In this document: positions 41,599 through 50,030 of the stretch, piece by piece | Position numbering within the stretch: position 1 is the stretch's first letter | How the letters are laid out: every line of letters begins with the position of its first letter | From: Pseudomonas knackmussii B13 | GTDB taxonomy: Bacteria > Pseudomonadota > Gammaproteobacteria > Pseudomonadales > Pseudomonadaceae | Direction of reading: 5' to 3' | Assembly: GCF_000689415.1 (NCBI RefSeq) | Contig: NZ_HG322950.1 | Span: forward strand, 5,959,501-6,023,500 | Length of the DNA: 64,000 bases | Made by a program: the position numbers and the translations under genes | The notes under the pieces: generated by a model | Told to the model about the DNA's origin: nothing | Databases searched by the model: none | What the model saw: only the letters and a program-made list of their open reading frames with translations

Positions 41599-42999
41599 AT
41601 GAGCGAAGCCGCACTCGCCGAAGCACTCCCCGCACCCTCGGTCATCCTCCAGTTGCTCTCGCGCCTGGGCGTGCCCTGCCGGGAGCGTCCCGACACGGCC
41701 AACCTGACGGCCTCGCGGAGAGTCCAGGCGAGCCTGCTGGAAGACGCCGTGGGCTCGCTGCTCGTGCTCTTCCCGCAGAGCCAGCTGCTGGACCTCAACC
41801 GCCTCACCGAACTGACCGGCCGCAAGCTGCTGGCGATCAAGCCGGAGCGCCTGGAGCGCATGCTCGGCAAGCACCAGCTCAGCCGCCTGCCGGCGCTGCC
41901 GCCGCTGACCAGCTCGCCCTGCCTGTATGACGAGCGCCTGCTGCAGGAGCCGCACCTGCTGATCGAGTCGGGCAACCCCGGCACCCTGCTGGAAATCGCT
42001 ACCGGAGACTTCCGCCAGCTGCTGGAAAAGGCCAGCGCCGCGCGCTTCGGCGTACCACTGGAACAGATCCGGCCGAACCTCGACCGTCCCGACGACGACC
42101 GCGCGGAAATCACCCAGGCGGTGCAAGCCTTCACCGCCCGACGCATCCAGCAGCGCCTGGAAGAGACCATCGAGATCCCGCCGCTGCCGGAAACCGCGCA
42201 GAAGATCATCAAGCTGCGCGTCGACCCCAACGCCACCGTCGACGACATCACCGGCGTGGTCGAGACCGACCCGGCGCTGGCCGCCCAGGTGGTCAGCTGG
42301 GCCGCTTCGCCCTACTACGCCGCGCCGGGCAAGATTCGCTCGGTGGAAGACGCCATCGTCCGCGTGCTGGGCTTCGACCTGGTGATCAACCTCGCCCTGG
42401 GCCTCGCCCTGGGCAAGACCCTTAGCCTGCCGAAGGACCATCCGCAGCACGCCACGCCCTATTGGCAACAGGCGATCTACACCGCCGCGGTGATCGAGGG
42501 CCTGACCCGCGCCATTCCTCGCGCCGAGCGCCCGGAAGCCGGCCTGACCTACCTCGGCGGCCTGCTGCATAGCATGGGCTACCTGGTCCTGGCGCATATC
42601 TTCCCGCCGCACTTCTCGCTGCTCTGCCGGCACCTGGAGGTCAACCCGCACGTGCAGCACGACCTCATCGAGCAGCACCTGCTGGGCATCACCCGCGAGC
42701 AGATCGGCGCCTGGCTGATGCGCACCTGGGACATGCCGGAAGAGATCTACACCGCGCTGCGCTTCCAGCACGACCCCGAATACGCCGGGCCCAATGCGTC
42801 CTACGCCAACCTGATCTGCCTGGCCACCCGCCTGCTGCGCCAGAACGGCATCGGCGCCGGCCCCCAGGGGCCGATCCCGCAGAGCCTGCTGGACCGCCTG
42901 GACATTCCCCGCGAGAAAGCCGTGGACGCCGTGCGCAAGGTGCTCGACGCCGAGGCCGTGCTGCGTGAGCTGGCCTCGCAGATGAACCCCCAGCACTGA
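41599..42999 (+). CDS. YbaK-type domain plus HDOD domain protein
   Basis: 466-residue two-domain protein. The N-terminal part (about 1-155) resembles the aminoacyl-tRNA deacylase (YbaK/ProX) fold, judged by pattern (LNRLTELTGRKLLAIKPERL and similar), and the C-terminal part (about 180-400) is HDOD: IEIPPLPETAQKIIKLR, VVETDPALAAQVVSWAASPY, GKIRSVEDAIVRVLGFD and the HD-like GLLHSMGYLVL. HDOD proteins bind signalling nucleotides or regulate motility, stress and biofilm; enzymatic activity of the first domain is doubtful. It follows recG by 93 bp. No characterised function is known to me. Confidence 0.82.
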   Translation: MSEAALAEALPAPSVILQLLSRLGVPCRERPDTANLTASRRVQASLLEDAVGSLLVLFPQSQLLDLNRLTELTGRKLLAIKPERLERMLGKHQLSRLPALPPLTSSPCLYDERLLQEPHLLIESGNPGTLLEIATGDFRQLLEKASAARFGVPLEQIRPNLDRPDDDRAEITQAVQAFTARRIQQRLEETIEIPPLPETAQKIIKLRVDPNATVDDITGVVETDPALAAQVVSWAASPYYAAPGKIRSVEDAIVRVLGFDLVINLALGLALGKTLSLPKDHPQHATPYWQQAIYTAAVIEGLTRAIPRAERPEAGLTYLGGLLHSMGYLVLAHIFPPHFSLLCRHLEVNPHVQHDLIEQHLLGITREQIGAWLMRTWDMPEEIYTALRFQHDPEYAGPNASYANLICLATRLLRQNGIGAGPQGPIPQSLLDRLDIPREKAVDAVRKVLDAEAVLRELASQMNPQH

Positions 43000-43009
43000 T
43001 CGCGCCGAC

Positions 43010-43054
43010 AAACAAAAACGCCGTGCCCCGAATCGAGGCACGGCGTTTTTGTTT
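43010..43054. terminator. bidirectional intrinsic terminator after HDOD gene
   Basis: A very strong terminator. The 18-bp perfect stem (43010-43027 with 43037-43054) has A and T runs at its ends and a 9-base loop. It lies between the converging HDOD and SCP2 genes. Confidence 0.92.
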
Positions 43055-43068
43055 CTAGCGCGAAAGCG

Positions 43069-43464
43069 TCAGGCCGCTTCCTTCTCCGGCTTCTTCGCCT
43101 TCTTCGGCTTCAGGTACTTCACCAGGCCCTGGAACCAGATCACCAGCGCCGGGTTGCCCTGGATCTGGATCGACTTGTCCTGGATGCCCTGCATGAAGGC
43201 CAGCTGCGGATTCTTCGAGGTGAGGGTGGCGTAGCCGTAGGCGCTGTCGCGGAAGCCAATGGCGAATGCCGGCGCCGGGTGGGTGCCACGGCGGGCGCTG
43301 ACACGCTGGTCACGGACCAGGAAGTGACGTGCGACCTTGCCGTCCAGGCTATGCAGCTGGAACACCAGGTCCTTGCCTTCGAGTTGCTTCTGGAATGCCG
43401 GATTATCGCGCCCGGCCTTCGCCATGAGACGCCCGAGCAGCCAGAGAAGAAGACGGAATTTCAT
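43069..43464 (-). CDS. SCP2 sterol-binding domain-containing protein
   Basis: 131-residue small protein resembling bacterial SCP2-domain proteins: FQLHSLDGKVARHFLVRD and PAFAIGFRDSAYGYATLTS, then QIQGNPALVIWFQGL, and a Lys-rich tail. The N-terminal segment KFRLLLWLLGRLM is hydrophobic and may be a membrane anchor. The start at 43464 is chosen because the upstream frame has no family similarity. Role unknown; such proteins are linked to lipid binding. Convergent with the HDOD gene. Confidence 0.8.
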   Translation of the reverse strand: MKFRLLLWLLGRLMAKAGRDNPAFQKQLEGKDLVFQLHSLDGKVARHFLVRDQRVSARRGTHPAPAFAIGFRDSAYGYATLTSKNPQLAFMQGIQDKSIQIQGNPALVIWFQGLVKYLKPKKAKKPEKEAA

Positions 43465-43598
43465 GCACAGACCTCGGAGTTCGAGACATAAGGCTGCACA
43501 TTGTAGCGACTTCGAAGAAGGACTACATCCGCACTTTTGACGGGAAAATGTAACTGCGGAGGGTGGTCCGGAGCCGGTGCGGCTCCGGACCGGGAACA

Positions 43599-43871
43599 TC
43601 AGTTGACTGCGTCCTTCAGGGCCTTGCCCGGCTTGAAGGCGACGGTGTTGCTGGCCTTGATCTTGACCGGCTGGCCAGTCTGCGGGTTCTTGCCAGTGCG
43701 GGCGCCACGATGGCGCTGGATGAAGGTACCGAAACCAACGAGGGTGACGCTGTCCTTGCGGTTGAGCGCACCGGTGATCTCATCCAGCAATGCGTTCAGC
43801 ACCTTGTTGGCTTGTTCTTTGGTGAGGTCGGCCTTTTCGGCGATCGCCGCGGCGAGTTCTGGTTTACGCAT
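43599..43871 (-). CDS. hupA: HU family DNA-binding protein
   Basis: 90-residue nucleoid-associated protein of normal HU length. It begins MRKPELAAAIAEKADLTKEQ and has the HU signature GFGTFIQRHRGARTGKNPQTG (positions about 46-65) that forms the DNA-binding arm. Pseudomonas has several HU paralogues; by position this one is the HupA type, an assignment from memory. A single gene with its own promoter region in the 198 bp before the reductase gene. Confidence 0.93.
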   Translation of the reverse strand: MRKPELAAAIAEKADLTKEQANKVLNALLDEITGALNRKDSVTLVGFGTFIQRHRGARTGKNPQTGQPVKIKASNTVAFKPGKALKDAVN

Positions 43872-44069
43872 AAATGCCTCTTTGACGGTTTATTGTTTTT
43901 TTGTCCGTGCTGTCTTCCCAACAGCGCCAAAGGCACCGCGACCCAGGCCCTACAGGCTCTAGGCTGCGGCAGACCGGGGGGAGGATGGCACGCCGCAAGC
44001 TGGTACGCCAGTATCGTCCGACAATTTTCGGGCTCTTTCCCACGAGGAAATCGCCATAGCTGAAGACTT

Positions 44070-45224
44070 TTACGCCATCAGCGCCGGCAACTCCTTGTTC
44101 AGCGAGAGCTTTTCGTTGACCGCCGCGCCCGTCAGGGCATAACCGAGCAAGCGACCGGCGGCATCCCGGCAAAGTACCTTGAGGTCCGCGCCAGAGCCTT
44201 CCACCTGCCATTCGCCGTCGCTGCCGCGCGGCGGCGGCGAGACCACCAGCGGGCATACCGGGGTCTTCACGGTGACCGGCATGGGGCCGTAGGAAACTGC
44301 TGTCGGCTTGCCCGCCAGGGTCTGCGCCAGTGCGCGAGCGCAAGCCATCAGCGGCATCACGTAAAGCAGGTTGAGGCCATCCACTTCGGCGCAGTCGCCG
44401 AGCGCGTAGATGTTGGCGTGCGAAGTACGCAGCTCGCGGTTCACCACCACGCCGCGATTGACCTCCAGCCCGGCGCCGGCGGCCAGGTCGATGCGCGGGC
44501 GCAGGCCCACGGCGGAGACCACCAGGTCGCAAGGAATTTCGCTGCCATCGGACAGGTGCGCCAGCAACGCATCGCCGGCCTGCTCCAGGCGGTTCAGCAC
44601 CGGGCCGAGGTGGAACTTCACGCCCAGGCCTTCCAGGCCGGCCTGCACAGCAGCAGCGGCGGCCGGATGCAGCAAGCCCGGCATCACCTGCTCGCAAGGC
44701 GCCACCACGTCGATCTGGTAGCCGCCGCTGGACAGGTCGTTGGCGAACTCGCAGCCGATCAGCCCGGCGCCCAGCAGCAGCACGCGGCTCTTGCCGGCGG
44801 CGGCGGCACGGAAGCGCGCGTAATCCTCCAGGTCGTTGATCGGGAAGATGCGCTCCAGGGCATCGCCCTGCACCGGCACGCGGATGGTCTCGGCGCCCCA
44901 GGCCAGCACCAGGTCGCGGTACTCGACCTGCTCTTCGCCGATCCAGATGCGCTTGTGCCCCGGATCGATGCCGGTCACGCGGGTGTGAGTGAGGATGCGC
45001 GCCTTGAGTTGCTCGGCCATGGCGCCTGGCTCGGCCATCGCCAGGCCGTCGGCGTCCTTGTCCTTGGAGAAGCCGGTGGAGAGCATCGGCTTGGAGTAGG
45101 AGCGGCCGTCGTCCGCGGTGATCAGCAGCAGCGGCGTTTCGCCGTCCAGCTTGCGCCACTCGCGCGCCAGGTTGTAGCCGGCCAGGCCGGTGCCGATGAT
45201 CACCAGCGGTGCGTTCTCGCTCAT
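44070..45224 (-). CDS. rubB: rubredoxin-NAD(+) reductase
   Basis: 384-residue FAD/NAD(P)H-dependent reductase of the pyridine nucleotide-disulfide type. FAD motif VIIGTGLAGYNLAREWRKL is at the N terminus, the NAD fold is RVLLLGAGLIGCEFAND (about 148-164), and the second FAD motif ANIYALGDCAEVD is at about 270. It reduces rubredoxin for alkane hydroxylation or other electron-transfer reactions. It is followed upstream on the same strand by two rubredoxin genes, forming a self-contained electron-transfer unit. Also called alkT. An alkane hydroxylase gene is not in the window. Confidence 0.9.
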   Translation of the reverse strand: MSENAPLVIIGTGLAGYNLAREWRKLDGETPLLLITADDGRSYSKPMLSTGFSKDKDADGLAMAEPGAMAEQLKARILTHTRVTGIDPGHKRIWIGEEQVEYRDLVLAWGAETIRVPVQGDALERIFPINDLEDYARFRAAAAGKSRVLLLGAGLIGCEFANDLSSGGYQIDVVAPCEQVMPGLLHPAAAAAVQAGLEGLGVKFHLGPVLNRLEQAGDALLAHLSDGSEIPCDLVVSAVGLRPRIDLAAGAGLEVNRGVVVNRELRTSHANIYALGDCAEVDGLNLLYVMPLMACARALAQTLAGKPTAVSYGPMPVTVKTPVCPLVVSPPPRGSDGEWQVEGSGADLKVLCRDAAGRLLGYALTGAAVNEKLSLNKELPALMA

Positions 45225-45299
45225 TGGGTTCTCCAGATCGAACGGGGACCGCTCCGGCGACCCTGCGCCGGTGCGGAAGAATTCAGGGATGGGCGCGAC

Positions 45300-45467
45300 T
45301 CAGGCGATTTCGATCATCTCGAAGTCGATCTTGCTCGCACCGCAATCGGGGCAGATCCAGTCGGCGGGAATGTCTTCCCAGCGCGTACCGGGGGCGATGC
45401 CCTCCTCGGGCAGGCCGAGGGCCTCGTCGTAGATGAAGCCACAGATCACGCATTGCCACTTGCGCAT
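45300..45467 (-). CDS. rubA2: rubredoxin (second copy, RubA2 type)
   Basis: 55-residue iron-sulfur electron carrier. The four iron ligands are in CVICG (Cys6 and Cys9) and CPDCG (Cys39 and Cys42). The sequence MRKWQCVICGFIYDEALG is typical of AlkG2/RubA2 class rubredoxins, and RWEDIPADWICPDCG follows. It is below the length of many gene callers. It lies 75 bp upstream of the reductase gene and is probably co-transcribed with it; the ATG at 45467 has GGAGGAGT-like purines before it (CAGGAGGAGTGGCG). Confidence 0.93.
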   Translation of the reverse strand: MRKWQCVICGFIYDEALGLPEEGIAPGTRWEDIPADWICPDCGASKIDFEMIEIA

Positions 45468-45597
45468 CGCCACTCCTCCTGCGGATCGGCCCGGGCGAAC
45501 CTAACGTAGATTGGCGCAGCCCGCCAAGGGCAGGGATGCCGCCGGGCAGCGGCAATGCAGCCAACTCGCCCAGCATAGCCAGCGCCGGGCCCGCGCG

Positions 45598-45632
45598 CAG
45601 AAACAACAACGGCGGCCACGGCCGCCGTCGTC
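45598..45632 (-). terminator. probable terminator after first rubredoxin gene
   Basis: On the minus strand the stem ACGGCGGCC/GGCCGCCGT (45628-45620 with 45617-45609) is followed by TTGTTGTTT. It lies between the two rubredoxin genes. Confidence 0.6.
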
Positions 45633-45636
45633 ACCG

Positions 45637-45704
45637 AACATCGACTGAGGGATCAGCCGATCTCGATCATAACATCGACTGAGGGATCAGCCGATCTCGA
45701 TCAT
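45637..45704. repeat. 34-bp perfect tandem duplication at the rubA1 3' end
   Basis: Two identical 34-bp copies lie head to tail at 45637-45670 and 45671-45704. The second copy contains the last codons (MIEIG) and stop of the first rubredoxin gene; the first copy is a duplicate of them downstream. The rubredoxin protein itself is unaffected. Confidence 0.95.
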
Positions 45705-45854
45705 CTCGAAGTCCATCTTGCCGACGCCGCAGTCGGGGCACAGCCAGTCTTCCGGCACGTCTTCCCAACGGGTGCCCGCGGCGATGCCTTCTTCCGGCCA
45801 GCCTTTGGTTTCGTCATAGATGAGTCCGCAGACTACGCATTGCCACTTTTTCAT
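45687..45854 (-). CDS. rubA1: rubredoxin (first copy, RubA1 type)
   Basis: 55-residue rubredoxin with iron ligands Cys6, Cys9, Cys39 and Cys42 (CVVCG and CPDCG). Its sequence MKKWQCVVCGLIYDETKG and RWEDVPEDWLCPDCG differs from the downstream copy by about a quarter of the residues, so the copies are old paralogues. The start at 45854 follows GAGGGGTCGACA. It is upstream of rubA2 and rubB on the same strand. A 34-bp duplication overlaps its stop codon. Confidence 0.93.
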   Translation of the reverse strand: MKKWQCVVCGLIYDETKGWPEEGIAAGTRWEDVPEDWLCPDCGVGKMDFEMIEIG

Positions 45855-46022
45855 TGTCGACCCCTCGGGCGGGTTACCACGGTTTGCGGTCCGCACGCTA
45901 ACGCAATTCCCGATGCGCGCCAAGACGCCACCGGGCAGTTGGCCACCCGTTGGGGGCCAACCAAAGATGGGTGTGGATAACCCTCCCCCAACCGCGCGCG
46001 CCCACTCCGAGAGATCGAGGGA

Positions 46023-47249
46023 TCAGCCTCCACCGGCGAGCGCCTGGTCGACCAGCTCGATCCAGTGCCGGACAGGCGTGCGGCCCGCACTGTCGAGGTG
46101 GATCTGGCAGCCGATGTTGGCGGTGGCGATCAGGTCGGGGCGGCCGCTTTCCAGCGCATCCAGCCGGTTGGCGCGCAGGCGCTTCGACAGCTCCGGCTGC
46201 GTCAGCGAATAGGTACCGGCCGAGCCGCAGCAGAGATGACCATCGGGCACCGCGGTGAGGTTGAAGCCCAGGCGCTTGAGCACCGCCTCGACAGCGCCGC
46301 CGAGCTTTTGCGCGTGCTGCAGCGTGCAGGGGCAGTGGAAGGCGAGCGTCTGGTCGCAGCGCAGGCCGAGGCTTTCCAGCGGCTCGGCGCGGACGATTTC
46401 GATCAGGTCCTTCGCCAACTCACTCACGCGAACCGCCTTGGCGGCGTACTGCGGATCGTCGCGCAGCAGGTAACCGTATTCCTTGACGAAGGCGCCGCAG
46501 CCGCTGGCGGTCTGCACGATGGCCTCGGCGCCCTCTTCGATGGCCGACCACCAGGCGTCGATATTGCGTCGTGCGCGCTGCAGCCCGGACGCCTGGGCAT
46601 TCAGGTGGTATTCCGCGGCACCGCAACAGGCGGCCTGAGGCGCAGGCGTCACGCTGATGCCAAGGCGGTCGAGCACACGCGCGGCGGCCGCGTTGGTGTT
46701 CGGCGACAGCGCCTGCTGCACGCAGCCTTCGAGCATCAGCACACGACGCGCATGCCGCTCCGGCGGCCGCTCGCCGGGCGCTGCGATGGCGCGCGGCAAG
46801 TGCTGGCTCAGGGACGCCGGGAGAATCGGCCGTAGCGCCTGGCCGGCCCCAAACAGCGCCTTGAACAGCGCCGGTCGCGGCACCACAGCGAGCAGCCCGG
46901 TGCGCAGCAGGCGCTCGCCCAACGGACGCGGCACGCGCGCCTCGATGGCCGCGCGGCCGATGTCCAGCAGCTTGTGGTACTCCACCCCGGACGGACAGGT
47001 GGTTTCGCAATTGCGGCAGGTCAGGCAGCGGTCCAGGTGCATCTGGGTCTTCGCGCTCACCTCGTCCTGTTCGAGGAACTGCTTGATCAGGTAGATGCGC
47101 CCGCGCGGGCCATCCAACTCGTCGCCAAGTTCCTGATAGGTCGGGCAGGTGGCGTTGCAAAAGCCGCAGTGCACGCAGCTACGCAGGACACGCTCGGCTT
47201 CGTCGGCATGCTCCAGGCGCTTGGCTACTTCGCTCAGGTTGGTCTGCAT
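46023..47249 (-). CDS. glcF: glycolate oxidase iron-sulfur subunit
   Basis: 408-residue subunit of membrane-associated glycolate oxidase. Two 4Fe-4S ligand clusters are visible: CVHCGFCNATCPTY and CLTCRNCETTCPSG. Two CCG motifs (AACCGAAEYH and HLCCGSAGTY) are also present. It accepts electrons from GlcD/GlcE. The start at 47249 (MQTNLSEV) matches E. coli GlcF; an in-frame TTG at 47261 would add four residues. It is the last gene of glcD-glcE-glcF on the minus strand. Confidence 0.96.
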   Translation of the reverse strand: MQTNLSEVAKRLEHADEAERVLRSCVHCGFCNATCPTYQELGDELDGPRGRIYLIKQFLEQDEVSAKTQMHLDRCLTCRNCETTCPSGVEYHKLLDIGRAAIEARVPRPLGERLLRTGLLAVVPRPALFKALFGAGQALRPILPASLSQHLPRAIAAPGERPPERHARRVLMLEGCVQQALSPNTNAAAARVLDRLGISVTPAPQAACCGAAEYHLNAQASGLQRARRNIDAWWSAIEEGAEAIVQTASGCGAFVKEYGYLLRDDPQYAAKAVRVSELAKDLIEIVRAEPLESLGLRCDQTLAFHCPCTLQHAQKLGGAVEAVLKRLGFNLTAVPDGHLCCGSAGTYSLTQPELSKRLRANRLDALESGRPDLIATANIGCQIHLDSAGRTPVRHWIELVDQALAGGG

Positions 47250-47262
47250 AGAACCGTCCAAG

Positions 47263-48339
47263 TCAGAGGTCGGCGTACATGCGCCCGGGGTTGAAGATGC
47301 CCTGCGGATCGAGCTGGCGCTTCAGCGACCGATGCAACTTGAGCAGGGACTCGGGCAGCGGATGCAGCGGATCGTCGACGTGGCTCGGGGTGAAGCAGGT
47401 CGCGTGGCCGCCGACTGCACTCACGGCCTGGCGAATCCGCTCGGCGGAAGCGTCGGACTTGAGCCAACGCTGTGCGCCACCCCAGTCCAGCAGCTGTGCG
47501 CCAGGCAGCGCCAGCGGTGCGGTCGTGGCCGGCAGCGACAAGCGCCAGAGCGGGCGCGAATCGCGGAAGAAGGCCAGGCGCTGTTCGCGCAGCTCCTCCC
47601 ACCAGCCGTCACCCAGGGGATCGCCACCGATGCGGTCGCAGGCTGCGCGCACCGAGCCCTCGTTACCCTCGAAACGCAGGTATAGCTGCTCGCCATCGAG
47701 CGCGGCTGCGCTCAGCGGCAGCGGTTGCTGGCCCCACTCGGCGAGGCGCTGGAGCGCGCGCTCGAGCGGAATGCTCTGGCGCAGGCTGATGTGGCAGCGC
47801 GGCTTGGGCAGCACCTTGAACGAGGCCTCGGTGATCACTCCCAGGCAACCGAAGCTGCCGGCCAGCAGACGCGACAGGTCGTAGCCGGCAACGTTCTTCA
47901 TCACTTGGCCGCCGAAGCGCAGGTGGGTGCCCAGGCCGCTGATCATCCGCGTGCCAAGAACGAAGTCGCGCACTGCGCCCGCCCAGGGCCGGCGCGGGCC
48001 GGACAGCCCGGCGGCGAGCATTCCGCCAACCGTGGCCTTGTCGCTGAAGCTTGGCGGCTCGCAAGCAAGCATCTGCCCGGCGCCATCCAGCACGGCATTC
48101 AGCTCGCGCAACGGAGTGCCGGCTCGGGCGGTGATGACCAACTCGGTCGGGTCGTAGGAAACGATGCCCGTGTGGCCGGCAACATCCAGCGGACGGGCGT
48201 CCACCCAGCGACCGAGAAAGGTCTTGCTGGAGCCGCCGCGAATCGACAGGGCGGTCCGTTCCGCCAGGGCCTGGCGCACCTGTTCGAGCAGCTCCGCACT
48301 GCGGTCGGCGCCAGCCTGGGAATCGAAATTCGGGGGCAT
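47263..48339 (-). CDS. glcE: glycolate oxidase FAD-binding subunit
   Basis: 358-residue FAD-binding (FAD_binding_4) protein. The PCMH-type segment is seen as ALSIRGGSSKTFLGR and VSYDPTELVITARAGTPL, then GTMLAAGLSGPRRPWAGA-type VGGMLAAGLSGPRRPWAGA. It forms the glycolate oxidase complex with GlcD and GlcF. Its start overlaps the glcD stop by one base (ATG/TGA), and 13 bp separate it from the glcF start. Confidence 0.95.
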   Translation of the reverse strand: MPPNFDSQAGADRSAELLEQVRQALAERTALSIRGGSSKTFLGRWVDARPLDVAGHTGIVSYDPTELVITARAGTPLRELNAVLDGAGQMLACEPPSFSDKATVGGMLAAGLSGPRRPWAGAVRDFVLGTRMISGLGTHLRFGGQVMKNVAGYDLSRLLAGSFGCLGVITEASFKVLPKPRCHISLRQSIPLERALQRLAEWGQQPLPLSAAALDGEQLYLRFEGNEGSVRAACDRIGGDPLGDGWWEELREQRLAFFRDSRPLWRLSLPATTAPLALPGAQLLDWGGAQRWLKSDASAERIRQAVSAVGGHATCFTPSHVDDPLHPLPESLLKLHRSLKRQLDPQGIFNPGRMYADL

Positions 48340-49838
48340 CAGAAGCGCTCCAGGTCCGGAAACGGCAACTGCCCACGGTGGATGTGCATGGCGCCGAACT
48401 CGGCGCAGCGGTGCAGCGTGGGAATGTTCTTGCCAGGGTTGAGCAAACCCTGCGGATCGAAGGCAGCCTTTACCGCATGGAACAGGGTCAGCTCATCAGC
48501 GTTGAACTGCGCGCACATCTGGTTGATCTTCTCGCGCCCCACGCCATGTTCGCCGGTGATGCTGCCGCCCACCGCCACGCAGAGTTCGAGGATCCTCCCA
48601 CCCAGCGCCTCGGCGCGCTCCAGCTCGCCAGGCAGGTTGGCGTCGAAGAGAATCAGCGGGTGCATGTTGCCATCGCCGGCGTGGAACACATTGGCCACGC
48701 GCAGGCCGTATTCGGCGGACAGCTCGGCAATGCCGCGCAGCACGCGAGGCAGTTCGCGGCGCGGGATGGTGCCATCCATGCAGTAGTAGTCCGGCGAGAT
48801 GCGCCCTACCGCCGGGAAGGCGTTCTTGCGACCAGCCCAGAACCTCGCCCGCTCTTCTTCGTCCCGCGCCAGCCGCACGTCTGTAGCGCCGGCCTTGCGC
48901 AGCACGCCTTCGACGCAGAGGCAATCCTCGTGGACGTCGGACTCCACGCCATCCAGCTCGCACAGAAGGATGGCCGCGGCGTCCACCGGGTAACCGGCGT
49001 GGATGAAGTCCTCGGCGGCGCGGATCGACAGGTTGTCCATCATCTCCAGGCCGCCGGGGATGATGCCGGCGGCGATGATGTCGGCCACCGCGCGGCCAGC
49101 CTTCTCGACGTCATCGAAGCTTGCCATCAACACCTTGGCCATCTGCGGCTTGGGCAGCAGCTTCACGGTTACCTCGACCACCACGCCGAGCAGGCCTTCG
49201 GAACCGGTGAACAGCGCCAGCAAATCGAAGCCAGGGCTGTCGAGAGCGTCGGAGCCGAGCGTCAGGCGCTCGCCGTCCATGGTGACGATCTCGACCTTGA
49301 GCAGGTTGTGCACCGTCAGCCCGTACTTCAGGCAATGCACGCCGCCGGCGTTCTCGGCGACATTGCCGCCAATCGAACAGGCGATCTGCGAGGACGGATC
49401 GGGCGCGTAGTACAGGCCGTAAGGCGCGGCAGCCTGGGAAATGGCCAGGTTGCGCACGCCGGGCTGCACGCGGGCGTAGCGCCCGGCCGGGTTCACTTCG
49501 AGGATGCGCTTGAAGCGCGCCATCACCAGCAGCACGCCCTGCTCCAGCGGCAGCGCACCACCGGACAGGCCGGTACCGGCGCCGCGCGCGATCACAGGCA
49601 CGCGCATCCGGTGGCACAGGCGCAGCAGGGTCTGCACCTGCTCGACGTGTTCGGGCAGCACCACCAGCAACGGCGTGCAGCGGTAGGCGGAGAGGCCATC
49701 GCATTCGTAGGGGCGCAGGTCCTCCGGCTCGTGGAGGATTTCCAGATCCGGCAGCGCGGCGCGCAGCTCGACGAGTAGCGCGGGCTTGTCCACCTTGGGC
49801 AGTGCGCCATCGAGGCGCTCATCGTAAAGGATGTTCAT
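48339..49838 (-). CDS. glcD: glycolate oxidase subunit GlcD
   Basis: 499-residue flavoprotein catalytic subunit, oxidising glycolate to glyoxylate. FAD_binding_4 segment: CDGLSAYRCTPLLVVLPEHV, GAGTGLSGGALPLEQGVLL and GGNVAENAGGVHCLKYGLT. The C-terminal FAD-oxidase domain has FHAGDGNMHPLILFD and VGGSITGEHGVGREKINQM. First gene of the glc operon. The regulator gene glcC, which I recall as divergent in P. aeruginosa, is not in the 192 bp to ubiC. Confidence 0.96.
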   Translation of the reverse strand: MNILYDERLDGALPKVDKPALLVELRAALPDLEILHEPEDLRPYECDGLSAYRCTPLLVVLPEHVEQVQTLLRLCHRMRVPVIARGAGTGLSGGALPLEQGVLLVMARFKRILEVNPAGRYARVQPGVRNLAISQAAAPYGLYYAPDPSSQIACSIGGNVAENAGGVHCLKYGLTVHNLLKVEIVTMDGERLTLGSDALDSPGFDLLALFTGSEGLLGVVVEVTVKLLPKPQMAKVLMASFDDVEKAGRAVADIIAAGIIPGGLEMMDNLSIRAAEDFIHAGYPVDAAAILLCELDGVESDVHEDCLCVEGVLRKAGATDVRLARDEEERARFWAGRKNAFPAVGRISPDYYCMDGTIPRRELPRVLRGIAELSAEYGLRVANVFHAGDGNMHPLILFDANLPGELERAEALGGRILELCVAVGGSITGEHGVGREKINQMCAQFNADELTLFHAVKAAFDPQGLLNPGKNIPTLHRCAEFGAMHIHRGQLPFPDLERF

Positions 49839-50030
49839 CGGGCCTCACCGGGCGGGTTCTTCTTGTGGCTTCGTCGACCAGTCTAGAAGCCGTGGCAACC
49901 TGTCACAGTTCCCCGCTCGGCGATCCGACACCTAGAAGGCTGGACCCGATGAAGACGACGCCATTGGTCACGGTCTGGCCAATGCGCTTCGTGCTACCCT
50001 GCCGCCGTCCTACACAAACGTCTCGCTCCC

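Noticed and set aside
43872..44069. Small coding sequence between HU and the rubredoxin reductase
   Set aside because: No supported start or family; it looks like the HU promoter region.
48378..49778. A 466-residue open frame opposite glcD
   Set aside because: Shadow of glcD; no signal peptide, domain or ribosome site.
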